The notes beneath the pieces are model-generated. The model was not told the DNA's origin. It did no database searches and saw only the letters and a program-made list of their open reading frames with translations. The position numbers were made by a program, and so were the translations under genes. From Pempheris klunzingeri (taxonomy: Eukaryota; Chordata; Actinopteri; Acropomatiformes; Pempheridae): a stretch of 64,000 nt of DNA. The DNA lies in NCBI RefSeq assembly GCF_042242105.1, contig NC_092034.1, positions 16,997,644-17,061,643 on the forward strand, given 5' to 3'. Of the stretch, positions 45,171 to 64,000 are shown one piece after another (the first letter of the stretch is position 1; each line of letters opens with the position of its first letter).

Positions 45171-45232
45171 GTCTCTGATCTCTAATCCAGGAGCAGCTAT
45201 CTGACCTGTCTGTCCACCAGTGGTGGGATCAC

Positions 45233-45234
<2 letters not shown>

Positions 45235-45290
<56 letters not shown>
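45235..45290. repeat. (GT)n microsatellite
   Basis: About 28 GT units, about 600 bp upstream of the zfta start. Confidence 0.97.
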
Positions 45291-45291
<1 letters not shown>

Positions 45292-45909
45292 TGAACACCC
45301 TCCGACCAGCCTGTCATAAACACCAGTACAGTAAAGGAGCAGTGTCCCGGCTGTGAGGGGTCACACCGGGGTGGGGCCCCAGTGTGCCTCCTGTCTTAAC
45401 CATCTCCTCTTCCTCCTCCTCACCATCATCATCATCATCGCATGATTCTGTGAGAACAACAGCTTTAGTATTAGCAGCTTATCAGTATTAGCGCCTGCTG
45501 CTCCGTGCGCCCCCCCCGCCCCATCCACCCCAGCCCGCACCCCGGGGTGGATGTGCATTGTCGATGCTGCTACTGTCTCTTTAAATTTACCCAGGAGCCC
45601 CTTAAGGAGCCCCAGGGGCCCCTAGTCCGGCTCCCCACCCTGAAGACAAGCGAGAGCCTCGGAGCCAGGAGCGGAGGCCGGTGGAGCGGCTTCATGCTGC
45701 CGTGATTGTGGGAAAAGTTAACTTGGCTGCGGTGCGGGGCGCGTGGGGGACATCACGGGCTCGTCGCGGAGCCGCCAGATGCGTGTCGCGCGGTGCCGAG
45801 CGGGGTGAACATGTTCCTGGCGTAACGTGCTGTTGGTACGGGGACATGTCCCACCCTTAGTGAGGGAGGGAGGACCAGCAGCCAGTGTGAGAGCGCAGCC
45901 AGGCCGGGG

Positions 45910-55349
<9,440 letters not shown>

Positions 55350-57786
55350 AAAGGGCTTCCGTCCGTTGCTCCTCACGTGGCCCCCGTTCAGAAGCGGCGC
55401 CCGTCGTCTTTCTTAAAGGGGAATTCAAGTGTTTGTCACACAGGGTCTTATTCTCCTCGTACCTGCTCCTTGTCCCCTCTCACTTTGTTCTGTTATCTGT
55501 CCAAATGACCCAAATCTCTCCAGCGCAGGTGCTGAGTAACATGTTGTCATGACCGGTAGTCATCATGGACAGAAACATGAGAATAAGACCCAGTTTACAA
55601 TACTGGAGTTTCCCCTTTTAATCTGGATCTGAGAGTCCTGCTGGGGGGGGGGGATGTGGCAGGTAACAGCTGCCACACAGGAAACATCACCACCTAAAAA
55701 TGTCCCAAAAAATAAGCGTCCAGCCACTCATCGGAAACTGAAGCCATATCTGCACGGCCTGAGATTTAGATTTGACCCCTGACATCCACGCTGATGGATG
55801 CACTAAAATGTCTGTACCAAATCTCTGTCAAAAGCTACCAGGGTAGTGTGCTCCCCCGGAGGTTTGAGGGGCGCCCGTGTTCCTGCTGGGGGGTAGATGA
55901 ACCCGGTACGTTTGTGCCTAAGGCGCTGTTAAAGCTTGCAGTCATGATGATGATGATGACGATGATGATGATGACTGTCCACACAGAGGAAGAAGCTCAT
56001 CAGAGCACCTCTTGTCTGGAGGAGCAAGCTCAGTCTTTGCACTACAAGTTTGACTTGACAGATTCCAGACGGCACATTTGCATTTGATTAAGAAAACTTG
56101 TGACCTCTGCAGTTATTCCAAACCCCTTGAGATCCTGGGGAGGGTCACTTCAAACCAGTGTGGAGCTCATTAGCTCGCCCCACATGTAGTTAGTACGGTC
56201 ACAGGAAAGCCATTTGAGCCATGGCCCAGTAGGAAAGCGAGGCTGTCCTCCACCAGAGGACCCAGTGCTCGTCCTGTGATCATCCCTCAGAGGAACAAAC
56301 GGTGTTTAAATAAACTGTTTTGTTAGCCCTCACCCTGGATCCCAGCTAGACACCATGTTAGCGGTCGGCATCATCAAATACACACACATGAATTTCACTT
56401 TTGCACTTTCTGGTGTGACCAGCCACTAATTCTGGAACGAGGCTGAGACATTCACAGTCCTCCATGAGTGTCTGGACATTCATTTTTTAAATTCCTAACC
56501 GTCAGATACGCAGAAAGGTGGAACGGACGGGTCGACGACGGCCCGGGGCTGCTTCTGTTCGGGGCCACAGTTTGATGCTCTCAGGAAGTTAGAGTCTTCG
56601 GCGAGGCCGAGCTGAATTAGTTTTACGATCATGTGTCTGAAGACAACACAGCACTTTGTAGTAAAGCCAGCGTTCCCTCTGTTCAGCGGCTGGAGGAGGC
56701 TGTTCGATGTCACTGCTGAAGACAATGAATGGCAGCGTGCAGTCAGAGTTCACATTTCTCTTCTCTATTTAATTCCTAGTTTACAACAGTGAGATTCGTT
56801 CTCTCCCTGTCGGTCTGCAGTGTTGCTCCACCGGCCTGCATCCTTTCATCATCTGCAGCTCATCTTAGCTAAAACTGCACAAACAGAATATGTAAATATA
56901 TGAAAAATAGTTATTTTTCCTTTATACTAGCACTTTTATGCACCCTGGTTTCTACAAAATGTGTTTGTAATTATGTCCAGTTTTTCTACTTCATTGAAGA
57001 TTTCAAAGTGATGATGTTCTTTCAGAGCTGGAGAACTGCTTGTTGGACTTTTACTTTGAAAGGTTTGCTCCAAGCTTTGGTACTGCTTTGTTTTTCTACT
57101 CACTGTACAAAGTGTATGCAACAAAAGAAGCTGAAAACTAATTCTGAGCTGTGAGAAAGAAGCGTCTGCCATAACATGTCACTCTTTCACCTGGAAAATG
57201 TAACTCAGGGATTCTGTTTTCATCAACTACAATTTCATCAGTGATCTTTTAGGCTGTCGACAGATCCGGGATACACGTCAGCTCCGGTTGTTTGGGCGAT
57301 GCCAGAAATACGACAGAGTATCAGGGCTGCTTTTACGCAATCTTGTGAATCATGTTAGGAAAATGAAGTAGTAATTTTAGGAAAAAGCCATCATGCTTAA
57401 AGTTACATTTTGATTCAAATAAAAGTAAAAAAGTCTTTCCGTTACATTCGGATTAAGACATAATTCTGAGAAAGGAGCTAATTAAACGTGGACACTTTGG
57501 AACATAAAGTTGGAATTGAATGAAGCGTGCGCTGAACGTGCACAGCGTCCCTGCTGCTCTGTTGTATTGTGACAGACTTTGCTCTGTGGAAGCTTTTGGT
57601 TGGGAGGTGTTGTTCTAGTGGAGGACGGGTGTGTCCAGACGCCCTCACAGTTCACCGCTCACCGGCCCTCTGTGGCCCCCCCCCACGTCACTACAGGAGC
57701 TCTGAGACAGCACTTAATTATTTAACATAATGTGAGTTACGTTCAGATGGGGTATGATGCATTTGCTTGTGTGTGTGTTTTTACTG

Positions 57787-57825
<39 letters not shown>

Positions 57826-58700
57826 TGGTGTTCACGCTCACCTCTCATCTGTACATGGCCCGCATGTGAGATTCTCTCCTCAGTGATCTGAATAAATAGT
57901 GAACACCGTGAGGCCGCCTGCTGCTTTCACTACTGTCACATCAGCCCAACGTTTCCTGTGCAGCTTCCTACAGTTTCCACACGTCACCTTTGTGTCCGAT
58001 ATGAACAAGTGACATTCTCAAATAAATCCACCGTCTGACAGTTAACGGGGTCACTTGGTGGTTTGATGGCTGGTTAAAATCTGATAAGCCTGGATTAGTT
58101 GAGCTTAGTCTGGAGTATGGTGTCCTGATCATCTCCACAGAGAGGTCAGCTGCATGCCAACACTGAGGCTCTTATTGTGAAGGGCTCCGTACCCCAAGAG
58201 CTTATCCCAAGTTAACATGATTCTAGTCTGCAGAACTGATCCTGCTAATTCTCATCCAGATACCCGACTCCTCAGATGGCGCTTCACATTTGTTTGCATT
58301 GAAGGATTTCTCGTCTTAATAAAAGCTCTAGAGATATTTTAAGCCTGGTTTGAAAAATCCAGGCTTGTGTCAAATGTCCAGACATCAGATCAAGCTAAGT
58401 GTTCTCCCCAGAGAAGACCGCTGCTGTACTTCCTCTAGGTTCACCACTGTGGGGCCTCCAGCCTGTTATGCAACACCAGACTTCAGATGGGATGTCAAGT
58501 AGTATGCTGGTCTGCTCTAAAATTAGACTCAATAATCCTCCGTCCACCCAAACACCATCACACAATCTTCTTATTTTAGATATTTCATCTGGATACATTT
58601 TTAATCCTTGGTCCTCCCACACTGCAGGCATGCTGGGAAATATGTTGTTTTCCTCAAGGCCCCAGAGAGAAGAGAACAGACCCACGGAGCCACAGTCCTT
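55350..58700 (+). other. zfta 3' UTR candidate region
   Basis: No coding sequence recognised. Plus-strand AATAAA hexamers at 56309-56314, 57891-57896 and 58021-58026 are candidate zfta polyadenylation signals; which is used cannot be told. Contains a GAT/ATG trinucleotide tract near 55945-55975 and a (GT)n tract at 57790-57824. Confidence 0.45.
57790..57824. repeat. (GT)n microsatellite
   Basis: About 17 GT units in the putative zfta 3' region. Confidence 0.95.
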
Positions 58701-58709
58701 TGACGTGTT

Positions 58710-61700
58710 TTTATTAATTTCACTTTGACATCAGTACAGAGACCACATACTTTTTTTTTTTTCATTTTTCTTCTTTTTTCCTGCAACATCTTTCTGAAAG
58801 CTTCAAAAATTGGAACCAAAGTCATAGCTAATACAAAACAGAGCTGATGTTAGTGAACAACATCTAGATACCAGTAGAGTCAAAAGCAAAACAGATTCAC
58901 CAGAGACAAAAAAAAAAAAAAAGAAAAAAAACAAAGTCAAACACACTCCTGCCACACACACGCCCATACCTGATGAAAACACAGGGACGAACAGGAAGGA
59001 GAGAAGCAGCATGCTGTGAGGAAACAGGGTCGGATCATTATATATTACACTCTAAAGAAATAAGCCAACTAGGATTCTTCTATGTAACCTTGGTAGCACA
59101 CTAACGCAGCTAAGATGGCCTTCACCGAACTAAAGGCTCATTCAGAGCGCCGAGCAGGACGAAAGCCCGTCAGCTTTTCTAGCGCAGCTTCTCTGGGGTG
59201 GTGAACGTTAAAGGGTCAGTTCAAATTAAAAACTACCTCCGGGGGTATCTAGCATGCAGATAGTTTTGGTTCCGTTTCACTCCTGAAATCAGAGAACCAT
59301 GGTTACATCTGTAATTTATGTGTCATAGTTTCCCTTCAAGCTACTTCGTCCATAAAAAGTGCCCACTGTGTTCTGTGGTTCGTCCAGTCAAAAGTTTGTT
59401 TTGACCAACACTCCATCCATCTGCATGGTGAGAAAAGTCAGAACCCTGGCAAATAAAATGTTCTCGTCTTACAAGAAACTGAATTTATGGGAATCATCTG
59501 TTCCAGTAGCCCCCCCCCCCCCCAGAAACTAAGCTTTTAGATCAGAATAACAACTTAAAGCTACAATATGCAACTTGTCCACATTCAAATAAATAAACAG
59601 GGTGCATGATAACATGAGCAGTGTCTGTATCCACCCCCCCCCCCCAACCCAACCCAACCCAGATAGCTGCTGGGTATCTGCAGCTCATCAACACAAGTGC
59701 TGAGCAGCGGGGGCCATCACCTGCCCAACTGTCAGGGTGCTGGGGGGGGGGGGGCTAACAGCTAACATCTCCTACAAAAAGGTTGCATATTTTGTCTTTA
59801 ACAGCCAGAGTCTGAAGGAGACACCGTGCAGAGGGTCACAGTGAGACGACACGCAGCAGACAGCATGCATGGGGGGGGGGGCACATATCTGAGGAGGAGG
59901 AGGAGTTGTGACTGCATTGAGAGGACATTCAGTATTAAGGGGACATTTACTTTGGGAAACAAGGGAAAGGACAGCAACACTAACATACTTGTCATTTCAT
60001 GTCCTCCACAGATCCATCCCTTAAAACAACATGGACACGTAGCAGTAGTGCTAACATATGACTGGTTTTACCGAGTTCAAAAACACCATCAAAACAAACA
60101 CGAGTAATAATCATATTAAACAAAAGTCAGGGTCAAGAATATGATACAGCCTATAGAGGGGGGGGGGCCTGTTTCCAGCTTACACTAAGACATGCGCCTC
60201 ATGTCAGTCAAAGAAAAGGAAACAAGTGACAAACAGAGCTCTATGCTAACCATCCACACTCCCTATTCAAAGCTGCTCCCCACATCTGTCCCACCCTCCA
60301 TCTCTAAATTGGCTTTGCTGTGGAGTCAAAAATGTGCCTAAAGAAGAGCTCTGGAGGTTTATGTTTGATCCTCAGCCTTCATTTTTAGAATTTAAGGTGG
60401 AGTCACAGCTTTTAAAGTTTTTCCTGTGAACTGATGTTTCTGTGCGTCACGACGGATTCTTACTGTTTCACATCCGCAGGTCTCTTTAAGACCAGCGAAC
60501 AGAGTTTCAGCTGCCGAAAAAGGGGGGGTCTAACTGAGGGGACACCAACAGCTCACACTGTGATTCCATTTACAACATATTAAAGGCAGCATAAGGGAGC
60601 ACAACACGTGAACAGTTTTCATCACGTTGTGCTCCGATGAAACACAGAGTCTAGATTTATTCTGGTGGCACAGTCTTGAAACAAGCCATTTTGGGATTTC
60701 AGGGTGCGAGAACACGTGAGACAACATCTCTTAACTTCTGCGACGATCTGGAGGACACTTAACAGAACTCTTTCAGTGCTGTCGTCGAGCTAGTAGGGAG
60801 TCAAAGCAGCCATCCTATGATTAATATCAATAATAGTAAGAAGTAGTGATGAGAAGAATCAAAATGTACAAGTGAATGTGAGACCTCAACACTTTGTGGC
60901 TCGAGCAGATGCAACAAAAGGAGTTAGGACTGCTGTAAGTGAGGGAACTTTGTTTGAATATAAAAAGCGAGGCCAACGTGTTCCAAACAGCAGAGAGCCT
61001 GTTCTCGTCTGGAAGTGTTCATACTCACAACGACTGCTCGGAAAATGCATCTGATCAAAGGAGGGTGAACTAGACCAAATTATGACAGCTGGCTCGGTGT
61101 TCCAATCCTTTTATTTCAACCTGCTCATGGCTTTCAAACAGAAAAGTTCAGTGCATTGCAGAAACTTACACACAGAAGTGCCTGAAGGTGAATGGAAACA
61201 AAGTAAATACCAGGCCAAACAGCATCAGCACACCCAGTACCAGCTCCTAGAGGGGGCTCCTGGCTGCCCATAGAGCAGCCGCAGAGCGAGATCACACCCA
61301 AAAGGTTGGTTTCTTCCTTTTTTTCTTTATATTTTCCAGCTTTTACCTTGAGGGAAATGTGTGGTTTAAGTACAGACATTTGCTTTTTTTGTGACATAAC
61401 AGTCATCACCCACCCCCTGCTTGCTGTACACAACCAAACCAGCTCATAGTTCAGTCTAGTTCACTTGACCCTACCTCCACTCCCCTGTGGCATGCCCACA
61501 GACAGTCAGGTCGCCGCGGCGTTACATCACTTCCTCCCTAGCGACGTGCTTCCTGTCTGCACAGGCACAGTTCTTTTTAATGCTTGCAAATTAAGCTGCA
61601 CAGTAGTTTTACATTGAATATCGAGTAGCTCAGATTTTCTATCTAGCAGGGTTCAGTGTAGTAGGGTGCTGATGGAGGAGTTAGGGGGGGGTATCTGAGA

Positions 61701-61782
61701 GGGGTAGGGGAAGGTAAGGGGGCTTGAGATGGTGGTGGAGATGCAGATGATGGTGACATGGAGGTTTCTAATGAGGACTTGT
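58710..61782 (-). other. probable rtn3 3' UTR
   Basis: About 3.1 kb after the rtn3 stop without any coding resemblance, ending at a minus-strand AATAAA (58710-58715). Long 3' UTRs are usual for RTN3 and RTN4. Contains poly-T/A tracts (58749-58762, 58906-58930) and several G/C homopolymers (59510-59523, 59744-59754, 59870-59881). Confidence 0.5.
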
Positions 61783-63225
61783 TCATTCAGTTTTGCTGCG
61801 CTTCACAGCTCCGGGAAGTTTCTCTTGCAACCTGTGGGACAAAGAAGAACAGGTGTAAAGCAAAGAGGGACAGTAACCTGGTCAGTGACATCATCACCTG
61901 AATCCCCAGGGCTCATGACGACTGAACTTACTTGGCGATCGTGGTGTTGACTTGAGTACGTGCCACGTCGATGTACTGATCGATCTGGGTCTGCAGGGAC
62001 AGAGGGGGAGCGTCACTGTGGGAACCTCAAAGCTCAAACAAGCAAAGCATCGTTTGGAAAGCTGTGAGCAGACCAGACATCCAGAGAGAGCTGCAGGGGG
62101 GGGCCACAGCTCCACCTCACTGAGCTGACGTGGTTTGGCCACGTTGGAGCTTCACTGACTTCTGCACCGTTCAACAGGAAGAAGAAGCCAGGGCTCGTGG
62201 AAGGGAATTGTTACCCCATTAGGCCTAAGAATGCCTTGTGATTCCCTAGAAGGAGGTGGACTGAGGAGCAGGTGAGGGGGGCGTGTCCCACTACCACCAC
62301 CTGGATGATGGTCACCGCTCTTGTGTAGGCCTCACACCCTTCTGTACTGCTTCTAAACGAGGGAGCGACAGAAAGCGCTCCAGCAGCGCTGGTGATGGGC
62401 TGTTAACGGTTACATGGCGTACAGCCCTGCTCTGCACCGTGTACGACCCTGGTGGAGCACACGGGGCCGAGCAGAGCTGCTGCCTGCTGACCTCGTTGTG
62501 GGAGCTCGAGGTTAACATTTGAAACGCACCCATCCATCTTTTGTCTACACCGCTTATCCTAATGGGTCGCAGGGAGCTGGAATCAATCAGGACCAACACA
62601 CAGTGGCAGACAACATTCACACTCACGCCTTCGGGCAATTTAGAGTCACCAATGAACCTAAGCTGTGTGTCTGAGGAAGCCGGAGCACCCCAGGAATCCC
62701 CACGAGGACCTCAGTCTTCAGGAGTTTTTGAATTCCTGAATCGTTGGGTCTCTCTCTTAATTAAAGAGTTTGGTCTAGACCTGCTCTTTTAGTAAAGCTT
62801 CTTGAGATAAAGCTGTTATGAATTGGTGCTACATTAATAAAGATTGATTGATTGATCAGTCTACATGTGAGCAGGAAGCTCATGGGAGGAGGAACCACCA
62901 GAGGCTACAGACTCAGCCACAGTTTGGTTTAGTTCAGTTCCAAACATTTAATGAGAGCGATCTCAGAGCACACAGCAGGGGAGTGACTTCATCTTCCCAG
63001 CAGCTGGGCAGCCACAGGGGGGGACAGAGGGAGCCTTCAGAGTGTGATGAAGACTCGAGTCACACAGTGAGCTCACTGCTGATGCTCTAACCAGTGGTGT
63101 CATGGCTGCTAGCTCGGCTAGGGAGGGGGGGGGGGGGGGGCATTCACCAGCACCTGGGACACAGAGTCACATTCTCACCTTGTTCTTCTCGTAGACGGGA
63201 GGCAAAGCGAAGAGGAGGATGTCAG
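61783..63225 (-). CDS. rtn3: Reticulon 3, C-terminal exons (partial)
   Basis: Reticulons shape tubular ER through the two hairpins of the reticulon homology domain (RHD). Three minus-strand exons are present: 63225-63179 (47 nt, DILLFALPPVYEKNK), 61990-61932 (59 nt, TQIDQYIDVARTQVNTTIAK) and 61831-61783 (coding 49 nt, LQEKLPGAVKRSKTE, stop TGA). The exon sizes 47 and 59 and the text VYEKxKTQID...AKLQEKLPG match the end of the RHD of RTN3 ([20 protein letters not shown]). Phases join correctly (2-0-2). The C-terminal KRSKTE is less dilysine-like than mammalian KKKAE. Upstream exons lie beyond 64000. RTN3 is preferred over RTN1 and RTN4 because of the KTQID text and the zfta neighbour. Confidence 0.93.
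62530..62725 (+). repeat. partial copy of the dispersed fish repeat
   Basis: CATCCATCTTTTGTCTACAC, CGCTTATCCTAATGGGTCGC, CAATTTAGAGTCACCAATGA and GAGGAAGCCGGAGCACCCCA are family words. Same family as 33340-33600. Confidence 0.75.
62728..62856 (+). mobile_element. L2/Maui-type LINE 3' tail
   Basis: Shortest tail copy: GAATTCCTGAATCGTTGGGT to AATAAAGATTGATTGATTGA. It joins directly to a partial dispersed fish repeat on its left. Confidence 0.8.
63126..63140. repeat. poly-G run
   Basis: 15 consecutive G, about 40 bp past the donor side of the 47-nt rtn3 exon. Confidence 0.9.
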
Positions 63226-64000
63226 CTGGAGGACACGGAGAGAGGACACGTTAGGACAGCGACATACTGAGCAGCAGCACTGCTAAACTTCACTTTGTCC
63301 GTTAGCTGGTCTGGTGTCCGTGGTTACAAAGAGCAGCGTCGGACTGCTGGAAACACCATGCTATGATATGTGATGAGTCTTACTGTGCATTCTGACCTTT
63401 TCCATCATTAAATCACTCATGAAATGATTCATTACATTAATAATTGTGAAAATGTTGGTAAAGAAATAAATGAATACGTCTTATTTCTACATCTCTAGAA
63501 GTCTACATGTATTTCAGCATTTCTTGGTGTATTTAAGGACTGCTCTTTGTATGTATATTCCATTTTTTACATGCTTTATGGATTCACTGAGGTGGGAGAC
63601 ATGACAACACCATTATCTCAGTTCAATCGGTGTCATTTTCACCACTGGTGCATCAAAACACAGAAATAAAGGCCACATTCCTAACTAATAACAGACAAAG
63701 GGAGGCCTGTGGGTGCAGTCAGGCCATCAGTGGGTGCTGTCCATCATGACCCATCATGGGATCGTGGAGTGGTGGGCTGCTCACCACTCCTTATACAACC
63801 TCACAGCCTGAGCCCACGCCACGAGGTCCACTGGCCTACATGGGCATGGTGGCCTCATTAAAACACCCGAGGGCCACTACAGCCTCACTGAGTCTTCAGT
63901 CTGCAGCTTCAGCCTCGACTCGTCTTAGAAAACATCAGAAACCAGCTCTGCACAGAACTGTCTGAGCAGGGCCTCTCTCCATGGTTTCCTGTGGCTTCTT
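63226..64000 (-). other. rtn3 intron continuing off the window
   Basis: No further RHD exon was found. The preceding RHD exon, ending in text like NGxTLLIL, must lie beyond the right edge. Confidence 0.6.

Larger units (their letters stand above)
39207..45909. other. divergent spindoc-like/zfta intergenic region
   Basis: 6.7 kb between two outward-facing SPIN-DOC genes. 39207-40250 is unique sequence with nothing recognised. The remainder is tandem repeats, two hairpins, an L2 tail and two CpG-rich candidate promoters, each listed separately. Minus-strand non-coding first exons of the SPINDOC-like gene probably lie near 41 kb. Confidence 0.55.
61991..63178 (-). other. rtn3 intron, with repeats
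   Basis: Holds a partial dispersed fish repeat (62530-62725) and an L2 tail (62728-62856). The poly-G run at 63126-63140 lies close to the donor of the next exon. Confidence 0.6.

Overview
This is a vertebrate nuclear genome window, most likely from a ray-finned (teleost) fish. Genes are split by GT-AG introns. Protein-coding exons are closest to vertebrate EML3, ECSIT, ZFTA, SPINDOC and RTN3. The intervening DNA holds teleost-style L2/CR1-like LINE debris, tRNA-derived SINEs, many (CA)n microsatellites and several long minisatellites. No prokaryotic gene, CRISPR array, rRNA or intact functional tRNA was seen. Exon borders below were derived by hand from splice sites, reading phase and homology recalled from memory, without any database search.

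Layout, left to right. (1) 532-17710, minus strand: 5' part of eml3, with a 25-nt coding first exon in a GC-rich promoter, a 13.7-kb first intron, and exons carrying the N-terminal coiled coil and an acidic/Ser-rich linker; the WD-repeat part lies off the left edge. (2) 17711-21525: eml3 and ecsit are head to head, separated by blocks of a 19-bp minisatellite. (3) 21526-26800, plus: complete seven-exon ecsit, 452 codons. (4) 26800-31930: transposon-rich gap (a tRNA-like SINE, an RT fragment, an L2-type LINE fragment). (5) 31934-39206, minus: a five-coding-exon gene of about 1522 codons with a C-terminal SPIN-DOC-type zinc finger and six dispersed copies of a basic Trp/Tyr module (consensus KREYWRIKKREQRAR). 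Its position and orientation next to zfta match SPINDOC. (6) 39207-45909: a divergent intergenic region with a CpG-rich segment, a 23-bp minisatellite, two near-perfect hairpins, a 1.5-kb 19-bp minisatellite and a 1.2-kb 7-bp satellite. (7) 45910-55349, plus: complete zfta, five coding exons, four SPIN-DOC-type zinc fingers, one each in exons 2-5. (8) 58.7-63.2 kb, minus: the 3' end of rtn3, tail to tail with zfta.

The order rtn3-zfta-spindoc and their relative orientations agree with what I recall of human 11q13. The two neighbouring SPIN-DOC genes share the zinc-finger spacing C-x2-C-x14-H-x4-H, which suggests an old local duplication. Functionally the window mixes a microtubule-binding protein (EML3), a mitochondrial complex I assembly/innate signalling adaptor (ECSIT), two putative chromatin-associated zinc-finger proteins (SPINDOC-like, ZFTA) and an ER-shaping protein (RTN3). 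There is no sign that they form one pathway. The most unusual element is the six-fold basic module of the SPINDOC-like gene.
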